Shown here one piece after another: positions 7,668 through 17,100 of a stretch of DNA of 64,000 bases (within the stretch, counting starts at the first letter, position 1; each line of letters begins with the position of its first letter). Under the pieces are notes generated by a model, which did no database searches, had not been told where the DNA came from, and worked only from the letters and a program-made list of their open reading frames with translations. The position numbers were made by a program, and so were the translations under genes. The stretch lies in assembly GCF_042676245.1 (NCBI RefSeq), contig NZ_JBHTKA010000016.1, positions 372,001 to 436,000 of the forward strand. The letters run 5' to 3'. Source of the stretch: Ohtaekwangia kribbensis (GTDB lineage: Bacteria; Bacteroidota; Bacteroidia; Cytophagales; Cyclobacteriaceae).

Positions 7668-10412
7668 ATGCGAATTTACCTTGGTATACTCTTTCTTTTA
7701 ATTTCACTCAATATATATAGTCAGTCTCCGAAGTATATAATTGTCTCATCGCGCCAGGAAGTTAACGAGTTGTTGCGCAACCATGTTATTCAGTATGCAA
7801 AGGCGTTATCCTCAGGTAATTACCTGTGTATAGTTCAGGCGGATCAGAAAGTACAAAAACGATTGCAGCCCTCAGATTCATTGGACAATCGCTGGAAAAT
7901 AGCGCCAGCATTGCTGCAGAGCAGATTCAATAACTCTATATATACTGTGCAGGTTACAGATATATATGCGTTTAAACAGTGGTTGAGTAAACATCGTGAA
8001 TCATTTGGGGTACCATTTGAACATGCATCATCGCAAACATTTGTTGTCAATGTTTTAAAAGATATACATGCGCTGGATACATTGATTAATTGCAAATCTG
8101 TAACATTTGTGGATAAATATACTCACGTGATTGCGGATGAGACACCAAACAGTTTTCAGGATTTTAGCGTGAGTAAGGTAAATATAGTTCATGATGTATA
8201 CCCTGAATTGAGTGGTGAAGGAATGAGTGTTTGTGTAAAGGAGCGATCATTTGATACTACCGATATAGACCTCGCAGGCCGGTATATTTATTCACCGCTG
8301 GCGGATGCCGAGCAATCCCTTCACGCAGGTCAAATGGCAACCATTATAGCCGGTGGCGGTAACACGACACCAAAATCAAAAGGAGCGGCCTGGAAAAGTA
8401 AGGTGATGTCATCCAGCTATAATAATTTATTTCCGGATGATCTTGCCATGTTGACATCGAGAAACGTCTGGCTACAAAATCATTCATACGGAGTGAGCGT
8501 CAATAATGTATACGGTGCAGAAGCCCGTGCGTATGATGTTAACGCAAACACAGATCCCAGCATGCTATATATATTTTCAGCCGGTAACTCAGGCACCACC
8601 GTAAGTACATCCGGCACCTATGCCGGTATAGCAGGCTATGCCAACCTGAGCGGCAATATGAAAATGGCCAAGAATATACTTACCGTAACGGCTGTCGATA
8701 AAGAAGGAGTTATTAACACACTGAACTCCAGCGGCCCCGCATACGATGGTCGCGTAAAGCCGGAGCTCACAGCATTTGGATCAGAAGGTACCTCCGATGC
8801 AGCCGCGATGGTATCGGGAATTTCATTGTTGGTACAGCAAGTATATAAGGAACACTATCAACAGTTGCCGGATGCAGCACTCGTCAAAGCTATACTCATT
8901 GCATCATCGCAGGATATAGGTAAAGCAGGCATCGATTTCATTTCCGGGTATGGATCGGTTGATGCGTATAAGGCTTTGCAACTGGTAAAGGCATCGTGGT
9001 TTATGAATGGATCGATAAGCAGTGATGAAGAGAAGCAAATCACGATCGATGTACCTGTTGGTATAAAAACATTGAAAGTAGCATTGACATGGAATGACCC
9101 CGCTGCGGCTGCCGGAGATGCTATCGCCCTCGTAAATGATTTGAACAGCACACTTATATATAAGAGTAACCAGTGGAGACCCTGGGTGTTGAACCACTAT
9201 CCTCACCTTGATTCGCTAGCGTTGCCGGCCGTACGAAGGGAGGATCATCTGAATACTGTAGAGTATATCACGGTTGACAATCCCGCGGCAGGCTCGTACC
9301 AGCTTACGGTAACGGCTGGATCGCTCGCCACCGACTTGCAGAATTTTAACGTAGCCTATTGGTTGGACTCAGCCGATATATTTCAGTGGACCTATCCAAC
9401 GAAGTCCGATCCGTTGGAGGCGGCACAACCGGTGTACTTGCGTTGGAACAACACCTTCAATCATACCGGCATGCTGGAGATAAGTCTCGATGGCGGTGCG
9501 TATCAATCCGTAGCCGAAGATGTTACCCTGACCAATGGCTTTTATGCCTGGACAACACCTGCCGGAGTGCATACGGCTGTAGCACGCATGCAGGTTAATG
9601 GTATATATATAGTGTCTGATACTTTTACTATCGCCCCCGCGATGCAGGTGCAGGTTGGGTATAATTGTACAGAGGAGGTGATGTTGCAATGGAATAAAGT
9701 ACCAGGCGCACAGCGCTATCGTCTGTTCACCATGCAAGGCAATTATATGACTCCCGTTATGGATGCTGCCGATACAGCGTTTATCTTCCGGAAAGATCAG
9801 TATACATCTTCCTATTTTGCAGTTCAGCCGGTGGTTGATGGTAAATCAGCGTTGCGAAGCGAGTCTTACCATTATGGTGATCAGGGGGTGCATTGCTATT
9901 ATCGTAATTTTATAGCCACGCTTACTTCAGATAATGCAGCACAGCTCGCGCTGACGCTGAGCACCCTGTATACCGTTGAGACTGTAACTTTTGAAAAGGA
10001 GGAGAGCGGGATATTTGCTCCACTGCATACAACGGGAGCCGATGACAATTTTTTATATGCGTATACCGATGAAACCCTGCAGGGCGGTGTAACACGATAC
10101 AGGGCCGCGATTACTTTGCAGAACGGAAACATAGTTTACTCCGATACGGCTGCGTTGTACTATGGAGATGATCGCACCTATATTGTTTATCCGAATCCTA
10201 TCCATGCATCGCTACAATCCCTGGAGGTGCTGACGGATGGAGACAATCTCACGATGGTGTTTTACGATGCCACCGGCAAAATTGTAAAAACACAAGGCCT
10301 GTACAATTCACTCTTTCGATTCTCAATGACCGATGTCAATCGCGGCTTCTACATCTATCGCATCTTCCGCAACGGGCAAGCAGTGGCCAGCGGGCGATTG
10401 ATGGTAGAGTGA
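7668..10412 (+). CDS. S8 subtilisin-like serine protease with type IX secretion sorting domain
   Basis: 914 residues. The signal peptide (MRIYLGILFLLISLNIYSQ) is followed by a propeptide-like region to about residue 160. The S8 domain shows H219 in LHAGQMA, the oxyanion AGNSGTT and nucleophile S376 in GTSDAAAMVSG. The Asp position is not the usual DSG/DTG; the candidate is D196 or D199 in FDTTDID, as in other Bacteroidota homologues. After about residue 440 come beta-sandwich domains. The last 75 residues (YPNP, MVFYDATGK, GFYIYRIFRNGQAVASGRLMVE) form a C-terminal type A sorting domain, so secretion by the type IX system and cell-surface or extracellular action are expected. It is preceded by the divergent M57 protease. 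Confidence 0.9.
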   Translation: MRIYLGILFLLISLNIYSQSPKYIIVSSRQEVNELLRNHVIQYAKALSSGNYLCIVQADQKVQKRLQPSDSLDNRWKIAPALLQSRFNNSIYTVQVTDIYAFKQWLSKHRESFGVPFEHASSQTFVVNVLKDIHALDTLINCKSVTFVDKYTHVIADETPNSFQDFSVSKVNIVHDVYPELSGEGMSVCVKERSFDTTDIDLAGRYIYSPLADAEQSLHAGQMATIIAGGGNTTPKSKGAAWKSKVMSSSYNNLFPDDLAMLTSRNVWLQNHSYGVSVNNVYGAEARAYDVNANTDPSMLYIFSAGNSGTTVSTSGTYAGIAGYANLSGNMKMAKNILTVTAVDKEGVINTLNSSGPAYDGRVKPELTAFGSEGTSDAAAMVSGISLLVQQVYKEHYQQLPDAALVKAILIASSQDIGKAGIDFISGYGSVDAYKALQLVKASWFMNGSISSDEEKQITIDVPVGIKTLKVALTWNDPAAAAGDAIALVNDLNSTLIYKSNQWRPWVLNHYPHLDSLALPAVRREDHLNTVEYITVDNPAAGSYQLTVTAGSLATDLQNFNVAYWLDSADIFQWTYPTKSDPLEAAQPVYLRWNNTFNHTGMLEISLDGGAYQSVAEDVTLTNGFYAWTTPAGVHTAVARMQVNGIYIVSDTFTIAPAMQVQVGYNCTEEVMLQWNKVPGAQRYRLFTMQGNYMTPVMDAADTAFIFRKDQYTSSYFAVQPVVDGKSALRSESYHYGDQGVHCYYRNFIATLTSDNAAQLALTLSTLYTVETVTFEKEESGIFAPLHTTGADDNFLYAYTDETLQGGVTRYRAAITLQNGNIVYSDTAALYYGDDRTYIVYPNPIHASLQSLEVLTDGDNLTMVFYDATGKIVKTQGLYNSLFRFSMTDVNRGFYIYRIFRNGQAVASGRLMVE

Positions 10413-10505
10413 TGGTGCATCTATAGGTTTTATGAACGATACTAATTTTTGACAGTGTCGTCCTGCCTGATCATTTCTATATTTGGTTAAACGAATATAC
10501 CAACT

Positions 10506-11237
10506 ATGGAAATTGAACTCAATGATTCAAAGCACACCCGCAATAGCTGGATGGAACGTTTTGAAACATATCTGCCGGAAGTTGTATACGGATCGATCGA
10601 TGGTATTGTCACAACCTTTGCGGTGGTAGCAGGCGCTGCCGGTGCAGAACTGCAGATCAATATTATACTCATTCTTGGTATGGCGAATCTTTTTGCCGAT
10701 GGACTCTCCATGTCGATCGGAAGTTACCTGTCCAATAAATCCGAAAGAGACAACTATCAAAAACATTTGCACATTGAAGAATGGGAGATTGAAAACATGC
10801 CGGATGACGAACGTAAGGAGATCGAAATGATCTACAGGCAAAAAGGCTTTGAAGGAAAAGAGCTGGAGATGGTGGTGAACCGCATAACATCCAACAAAAA
10901 AGTATGGCTCGACACCATGATGAAAGATGAGCTCGGACTGTCGGAGCAAAAGAAGTCACCGCTTAAAGCCGGGCTATCTACACTGGTGGCGTTTATTACT
11001 GCCGGTGCTATACCATTGGCAGCGTATATACTGGCGTATGCCGGCAAGTACCAGATAGACCCGTTTATACTCTCTTCACTCGTAACGGTGTTTGCGTTCA
11101 TACTCATAGGCTATATCAAAACCTATGTAACACAAATAGGCTTGTTGCGAAGTATACTTGAAACATTATTGCTGGGTGCAGCAGCAGCCATGGCCGCATA
11201 CTTTCTGGGAGATTATCTCGAGAAATTACTGGTATAG
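10506..11237 (+). CDS. VIT1/CCC1 family metal transporter
   Basis: 243 residues. N-terminal helices carry GSIDGIVTTFAVVAGAAGA and ANLFADGLSMSIGSYLS, the signatures of the VIT1/CCC1 family of divalent iron/manganese transporters. A charged cytosolic metal-binding segment (about 80-145, rich in Glu and Lys: EEWEIENMPDDERKEIEM) is followed by three C-terminal helices ending LGDYLEKLLV. The five-helix topology and length are normal for bacterial members. It likely moves Fe(II) or Mn(II) across the inner membrane. It stands alone, with about 90 bases of upstream non-coding DNA. Confidence 0.93.
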   Translation: MEIELNDSKHTRNSWMERFETYLPEVVYGSIDGIVTTFAVVAGAAGAELQINIILILGMANLFADGLSMSIGSYLSNKSERDNYQKHLHIEEWEIENMPDDERKEIEMIYRQKGFEGKELEMVVNRITSNKKVWLDTMMKDELGLSEQKKSPLKAGLSTLVAFITAGAIPLAAYILAYAGKYQIDPFILSSLVTVFAFILIGYIKTYVTQIGLLRSILETLLLGAAAAMAAYFLGDYLEKLLV

Positions 11238-11423
11238 TAAAAATTATTCCACACCTCTGATAGTATTAGAATTTGATTAAATCACCATGCTATCCATACT
11301 ACATTTTACAGTTTCCGGAGCAGCGATAACATGCATGTTTAAGCAAACAAATAAATGCTCACATCGTGATATATAGCGCGGTGTAAAGCTGTAACTTCGT
11401 CAGACTAACAACAACGCAGACGG

Positions 11424-12080
11424 ATGGTACGGGAGGAAGTAACTACTATACAGGACCGCGAGCAAGCGGGGTACCTGCTCAGTAAAAAACTGACGGTACA
11501 TAAAAATACAGATGCACTGGTAGTGGGTATTGCGCATGGCGGGGCCGTTGTAGCCTATCACCTGGCGCGTGCACTTCATCTTTCTTTTGCCGTGGTTCCC
11601 TGCCGTAAGATCAAACATCCGGCAAATGATATGCAAACAATCGGGTCGGTGAGTATAGATGATGTATTGATCCACGAAGATATACATGATATACCGCAGG
11701 ACTATATATACCACCAGATACTGATGGCGCGCATCGGCATCGAACGTGAGTATAATTATTATTACGCCAACAAGCCACGCCCGGTATTTTCAGACAGAAC
11801 AATCATTATTGTGGATGACATGCTGCAGGAGAACGATGCCGTGCTTGCGTGTCTGCGCAGTGTGCGCAAACAAAAGCCCACAAGCCTGATTGTGGCTGTG
11901 CCGGTTATTGCATTCTCAGCACTGCGTACAATACGTGAAGAAGCGGATGACGTTGTATTTTCGCGAATGGCCTCCGGGTTTGATTCCGTGCGAAATATAT
12001 ATAGTGCGCTACCATCCGTTAAAGAAGAAGAAGTCCGAGACCTATTGTCTCATTCGCTGGAAGCTGTTATCCACGGCTGA
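11424..12080 (+). CDS. Phosphoribosyltransferase-family protein with degenerate PRPP loop
   Basis: 218 residues matching the stand-alone PRTase-fold proteins related to Rv0571c: an N-terminal DREQAGYLLSKKL, then VVGIAHGGAVVAYHLARAL (33-51), VVPCRKIKHP, and IIIVDDMLQENDAV (127-140). In active phosphoribosyltransferases the loop after VDD reads G-x-A-T-G; here it is M-L-Q-E-N-D, so PRPP binding is doubtful. The fold and hydrophobic core appear intact. The gene is alone between the metal transporter and the ECF sigma gene. Its role is unknown; a regulatory or non-canonical nucleotide-binding function is possible. Confidence 0.75.
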   Translation: MVREEVTTIQDREQAGYLLSKKLTVHKNTDALVVGIAHGGAVVAYHLARALHLSFAVVPCRKIKHPANDMQTIGSVSIDDVLIHEDIHDIPQDYIYHQILMARIGIEREYNYYYANKPRPVFSDRTIIIVDDMLQENDAVLACLRSVRKQKPTSLIVAVPVIAFSALRTIREEADDVVFSRMASGFDSVRNIYSALPSVKEEEVRDLLSHSLEAVIHG

Positions 12081-12242
12081 TTTCCTTACTTTATTTTTTT
12101 GTCTCGTAAACGTTATAGCATCTCCATGTCGATGTATAGCGGCCTGAAAACGTTTACAGGGCAATACAAAAAACACTGTCTCAAAAAAATATTTTTTTCA
12201 TCTGGATCTTTTTTCTATAACTTTAAAGGCAGTGTTACGCAG

Positions 12243-12830
12243 ATGAACTACACGTTATTACCGGATGAAGAGCTCCTGAACCTTGTGAAGCAACACGAGG
12301 ACGAATCTGCTTTTCGCGAAGTATATAACCGCTACTGGCGTGAAGTTTTCATGGTGGCGTATCGCAAAGTAAAGAATAAAGAGATTGCGGAAGAGCTTAC
12401 GCAGAACTTGTTCCTGAGCATTTGGGAAAAGCGTAAGGACGTTGTAATCCTGAATCTGCACCCGTGGTTGCTGGGCGCTGTTAAATATAGCGTTATCAAT
12501 TACTATAAGTCGCAGATCGTGCACGAAAAGTATATCCGACATATACATAGCACAGCGCAGGGATCTGTTTCCACTACCGAGCAGATGACGCTGCAGGCCG
12601 ATCTAACCGATGCCATTGAAAAAGGCGTATCGCTACTTCCTCAAAAAACACAACAGGTATTCAAGCTCAGCCGTTTCGAAAATCGTTCGGTAAAAGAAAT
12701 ATCGCGCGATCTGAATATATCCGAGAAAGCTGTTGAGTATCACATAACACAATCGCTCAAGTGGATGAAAGTATATCTGAAAGACTATCTCATCACACTT
12801 CTACTGGCCTCATCGTGGCTTGATCTGTAA
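12243..12830 (+). CDS. ECF RNA polymerase sigma factor (FecI-like)
   Basis: 195 residues from ATG 12243 (MNYTLLPDEELLNLV). The frame stays open upstream to 12099, but that extension looks non-coding (basic, aromatic, overlapping promoter-like A/T runs). Region 2 is AFREVYNRYWREVFMVAYRK with the ELTQNLFLSIWEKR segment (about 27-68). Region 4 is VSLLPQKTQQVFKLSRFE...SVKEISRDLNISEKAVEYHI (about 125-170). It lies immediately upstream of a FecR anti-sigma gene and a SusC with an STN signalling domain, the standard Bacteroidota surface-signalling trio. It therefore probably drives the SusC-SusD operon at 14.1-21.4 kb. Confidence 0.93.
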   Translation: MNYTLLPDEELLNLVKQHEDESAFREVYNRYWREVFMVAYRKVKNKEIAEELTQNLFLSIWEKRKDVVILNLHPWLLGAVKYSVINYYKSQIVHEKYIRHIHSTAQGSVSTTEQMTLQADLTDAIEKGVSLLPQKTQQVFKLSRFENRSVKEISRDLNISEKAVEYHITQSLKWMKVYLKDYLITLLLASSWLDL

Positions 12831-12955
12831 TACAAACAGAACGTCCGTTCGCCATACATCACAACTGTTAAAAAAATGTTAAAAAATTTCCGGTGATCGT
12901 TTAGGGATCATCGTGAGCTTCTTTACATATAGAGTACACCAACTTAAACCGTTGC

Positions 12956-13990
12956 ATGAGCAAAGATGCTTTTTATAGTTTGCTGGAGCGCTACCAGCAA
13001 GGTACTTGTACTGAAGAGGAAAAGCGCATCGTTGAACAATGGTATGGCATTCTGGACGATCATGAATTGCCCGCCATCAGTGAAACCGAACTATCCGCTA
13101 TTGATAAGCGGCAGTGGGATGTTATTGAAGAAAAAATTCGCGAACGCAAGTCTCAAAAGAAAGTCCGTAAGGTTTGGACAACGCTGGCATGGGCCGCATC
13201 GCTTATCGGTATATTGGCTATAGCTGGCTATCTCATCACGCTTCCTTCCGAGGAGCCGGCATTTATATCTGAAAATAAAATATCCATCATCCGGAAAGAA
13301 AATCCCGGTAAAGAGGCAGTCACGTTGTTGTTGCCGGATAGTAGCAGTGTGGTGCTGCAACCCGGAGCAACGCTGTCTTATCCGTCCGAGTTTACACCGG
13401 CATCACGCGAAGTGGTGCTTACCGGTGAAGCCTTTTTCGAAGTAACAAAAGATAAGACAAGACCCTTCTTTGTGTTCAGTAACAACCTGGTAACACGCGT
13501 GGTGGGTACGAGCTTCGTAGTAAAAACAGGCAACGGAACAGAAAGTGAAGTGTCGGTGCTTACCGGTAAAGTAATTGTAACACAGAACGAAGATCGTAAG
13601 CGATTGCTCCCGGCTATATTCAGCAAATCACAATCCGTAACGCTTACTCCCAATCACCGCGCTATATATCAATCAACCACAGGCAGGCTAATGGTTACGC
13701 TGGTAGAGAAGCCAATTGAAGTAAAACCGGAAGAAGTAGTGCCGGCCACACGCTATATACTCGACTTCAATGAAGCGCCCATGGCAGATGTATTGAAAGC
13801 ACTGGAAAATACCTATGGCATTTCGATCCAAACCGGAAATACAACAACACCGGCAGCATGCAAATTTACCGGAGACCTGCGCGGGCAGGATCTGTACGCC
13901 ATGCTTGAACTGGTGTGCCGTTCAGTCGGTGCAACCTATACTATAAAAGATACAACTATACTTATCTCTGGCGGAGATTGTATACCCTGA
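12956..13990 (+). CDS. FecR-family anti-sigma factor (DUF4974 C-terminus)
   Basis: 344 residues: a cytosolic sigma-binding N-terminus (1-70), one membrane helix (about 74-96, TTLAWAASLIGILAIAGYL), a periplasmic FecR domain (VTLLLPDSSSVVLQPGATLSYP ... GEAFFEVTKD ... VVGTSFVVKT ... VLTGKVIV), and a C-terminal DUF4974 domain (YILDFNEAPMADVLKALENTYG ... ICRS-like motif VCRSVGATYTI). FecR proteins hold the ECF sigma until the outer-membrane SusC STN domain signals substrate. It is 125 bases after the sigma gene and about 160 bases before the SusC gene, with two hairpins in that gap. Confidence 0.93.
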   Translation: MSKDAFYSLLERYQQGTCTEEEKRIVEQWYGILDDHELPAISETELSAIDKRQWDVIEEKIRERKSQKKVRKVWTTLAWAASLIGILAIAGYLITLPSEEPAFISENKISIIRKENPGKEAVTLLLPDSSSVVLQPGATLSYPSEFTPASREVVLTGEAFFEVTKDKTRPFFVFSNNLVTRVVGTSFVVKTGNGTESEVSVLTGKVIVTQNEDRKRLLPAIFSKSQSVTLTPNHRAIYQSTTGRLMVTLVEKPIEVKPEEVVPATRYILDFNEAPMADVLKALENTYGISIQTGNTTTPAACKFTGDLRGQDLYAMLELVCRSVGATYTIKDTTILISGGDCIP

Positions 13991-14067
13991 TACCACCTAA
14001 TACTTGAACCTAAACCCCATGTACTATGCAGAAGAATTTTTACCAGGATACCTGATTTAAAAGTGAA

Positions 14068-14095
14068 AGCTGACAATGTAGGAGCATTGCCAGCT
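14068..14095 (+). other. Stem-loop upstream of the STN-SusC gene
   Basis: Inverted repeat AGCTGACAATG / CATTGCCAGCT, an 11-bp stem with one mismatch and a six-base loop. It stands five bases before a second perfect hairpin, in the leader of the SusC gene. Confidence 0.5.
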
Positions 14096-14099
14096 TCGG

Positions 14100-14123
14100 C
14101 TACCCGCGGGTAGTTGTTTTGTT
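14100..14123 (+). terminator. Palindromic hairpin with U-rich tail between FecR and SusC genes
   Basis: Perfect 14-bp palindrome CTACCCGCGGGTAG followed by TTGTTTTGTT. It could end the sigma/FecR transcript or act as an attenuator for the SusC operon, whose start codon is 40 bases downstream. Confidence 0.5.
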
Positions 14124-14152
14124 CGAATTCTCAATACAAAACTTTTAAAGGT

Positions 14153-17100
14153 ATGAAAAAACAGCGACTTGTTGCTTCGTTGAAAGCAACAATGCGGACC
14201 GTTATTGTGCCATTGGTAACAACATTTATACTGGGTGTTACCATCGTAAACCCGTTGGCTGCTCAAGTACTTGATCAGAGAATTTCAGTTTCAGCGAATG
14301 AAACCGAAGTCCGCGAAATTCTCAACATCATTCACGAAAAGACCGGTGTGAAGTTCGTATACAGTTCCACTGCTGTACCGGTCAATCAGAAAGCATCTGT
14401 TGATGTAAACAACGAGACAGTTCAAAAGATACTGGCCGATTTACTGCATGCGTTGGAAATTCATTTCAAAGTTATCAACGGGCAGGTGTTGCTATATGCT
14501 GCTGATAAAGATGCGAGTCCTAAAGATAAACCGAATCCTGTAGGCGGTAACGCTGAGCGATGGGTGTCCTTCACCGTAAAAGGTAAAGTTACCGACCAGC
14601 GCGGTGAAGGTATGCCAGGGGTAAATGTTATCCTCAAAGGTACTACCATCGGTACAACTACGGATCGTGATGGCTCGTTCGCCCTTTCACTTCCCGATGA
14701 ACATAAAGAAGGAAGTCTCATTTTTTCATTTGTAGGATATCAGCCGCAGGAAGTTGCTATAGGCAGTCAGACCGATATAGTAGTAAAACTTGCCGAAGAC
14801 CTGAAGGCTCTGAATGAAGTTGTTATCAACGGGTATACCGAAATACGGAAAGAAAGTTTTACAGGTACTGCCATTACTGTGAGTGGAGAAGATCTGAAAA
14901 AAGTAAACCCGATCAATCTTTTTAAAAGTATACAGGCCTTCGATCCTTCCTTTCGTGTGGAAGTAGACAACCAGTTTGGCTCCGACCCGAATAAACTTCC
15001 GGATATTACCGTGCGCGGTGAAACCGGCTTGCCATCCACCAATACAACCGCGGGTAATGACAATCTGGTAAGCAGAAGAAATCTGAACAACCCGAACAAT
15101 CCTACCTTTATACTCAATGGATTTGAAGTCGGCATTCAAAGTATATATGACCTCGATATCAACCGCGTTGCTTCCATCACCATTCTTAAAGATGCTGCGG
15201 CTACCGCTATATATGGATCGCGTGCTGCAAACGGAGTCGTGATCATTACACTCAAAAAACCGGAAGAAGGTAAATTGCAGTTCTCGTTCAACTACGAGCT
15301 GACAACAAACAACCCTGACCTAAATGTATACGATGTACTGAACGCAGAGCAAAAACTTGACTATGAATTGCTGGCCGGTGTATACGATGCTACACGCGAC
15401 TATAACAACACTTATACACAAGATCAGCATGATCAACGCTATTACCTGCGCAAGAAAAATGTAGTGAGCGGTGTTAACTCCTACTGGTTGTCTGAACCCG
15501 TTGAGACTTCCATCGGGCACCAGGCTTCGCTCGGTGTGGAGGGGGGCTCGGATGTGCTGCTATACAATGTTACGGCACGTTATCAAACCATGAAGGGTGT
15601 AATGAAAGGCTCCGAACGGAATCGTGTAGGCCTTGACGTTATGCTTGGATATAACCTGAATAGATTTCATTTCAACAATACACTTTCTGTAGCACAGGTA
15701 AATGCGCAGGAGTCTAAGTATGGAAGCTTCTCGGATTACGTGCGCATGAATCCATACTATCCCAAACACGATGCGAATGGTAACATCATTCAGGAGATCG
15801 ATTCCTGGAACAGGCGCGAGACCGAACCTGGTAAAGAAGGAAACAGCAAGATCGTTCCGGAGATTGTATTAAACCCAGCGTACAATGCTACGCTTCACGG
15901 CTTCAATAAGAATGACTATACGCAGATCATCAATTCATTTTCTGTGTCCTGGAACATTACAAATGCACTTGATCTTCGCGGACAACTGAGTATCAACAAA
16001 ACATTAAACAGCGAAGACCTGTTTGTGTCACCGTTCAGCAATCAGTATTTCACCTGGACGAGTGGTGATGATCTGAAGAAGCGTGGCGAATACCAGTACA
16101 AGACCAACGATGAAATGACATACGATGGTAACATGATGCTGTCGTTTCACAAAGCGATTAGTAAACATTTTATAAATGCTACACTCGGAACAAACATCCG
16201 CGACTATAGCTCTGACTTCAGTGGCTTTCGTGCCATTGGTTTTGCCAACGACCGTTTCGATAATGTAGGCTTTGCCAATGCTTATAAAGATGAAGATCAC
16301 CCGGTGGGTTGGTATTCACAGGAAAAATTACTCGGCTACTTCCTGAGTGGTAATTACTCGTGGTCGGATAAATACCTGGCGGATATATCGGTGCGTGTAG
16401 ATGGCTCTTCAAAATTTGGTGCTGATAATAAATATGCACCGTTCTGGTCAGTAGGTATAGGATGGAACCTGCACAAGGAGAAATTTCTGGCCGGATCAAA
16501 AGTTATCAACCAGTTGAAAGTGCGTGCCAGCACCGGACTAACTGGAGAGGTATCGTTTGATTCTTATCTCGCGAGCACCACGTACGAGTATTATCAGGAC
16601 TGGTACTCCAGTGGAGTAGGGGCTGTTGTAAAAGCGTACGGTAATGAAGATCTGCGCTGGCAGCGTACACAGAACTATGATATAGGTATTGAAGCAAACC
16701 TGTTTCAGAACCGTATATACTTTTCACCACGGTACTACTACCGGCTAACAGACGATCTTGTGGCGGATATTATTGTTCCTCCATCACTTGGCTTTGTGTC
16801 CTATAAATCAAACTTAGGACAGATGGAGAACCGTGGTTTTGAATTCAACATGCGTGCGAATGTACTCCGCGGCAACAAATGGTTTGTCGATATATTCGCA
16901 AATGGCTCACGCAATATCAACACCATTAAAAAGATATCGGAATCGCTGAAGAAGTATAACGATGAGATTGATAAACAGCAGGACGATAAAGATAACAAGT
17001 CTGTGCCGCTGCTTCGTTACCGTGAAGGCGAATCGCTTACCACTATATATGCTGTTCCGTCAAGAGGTATAGATCCGGAGAACGGTAAAGAAATCTTTAT

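Noticed and set aside
10478..10485. TATATTTG as a Bacteroidota -7 promoter element for the VIT transporter
   Set aside because: The nearest TTG (10449-10451) is 26 bases away, longer than the usual spacing of about 19-21; kept out of the features.
11400..11714. Antisense frame over the PRTase-like gene
   Set aside because: Shadow of a well-supported gene with family motifs on the plus strand.
12099..12242. Longer N-terminus for the ECF sigma factor
   Set aside because: The added 48 residues do not resemble sigma region 1 or 2 and cover A/T-rich promoter-like DNA; ATG 12243 gives the usual family start.
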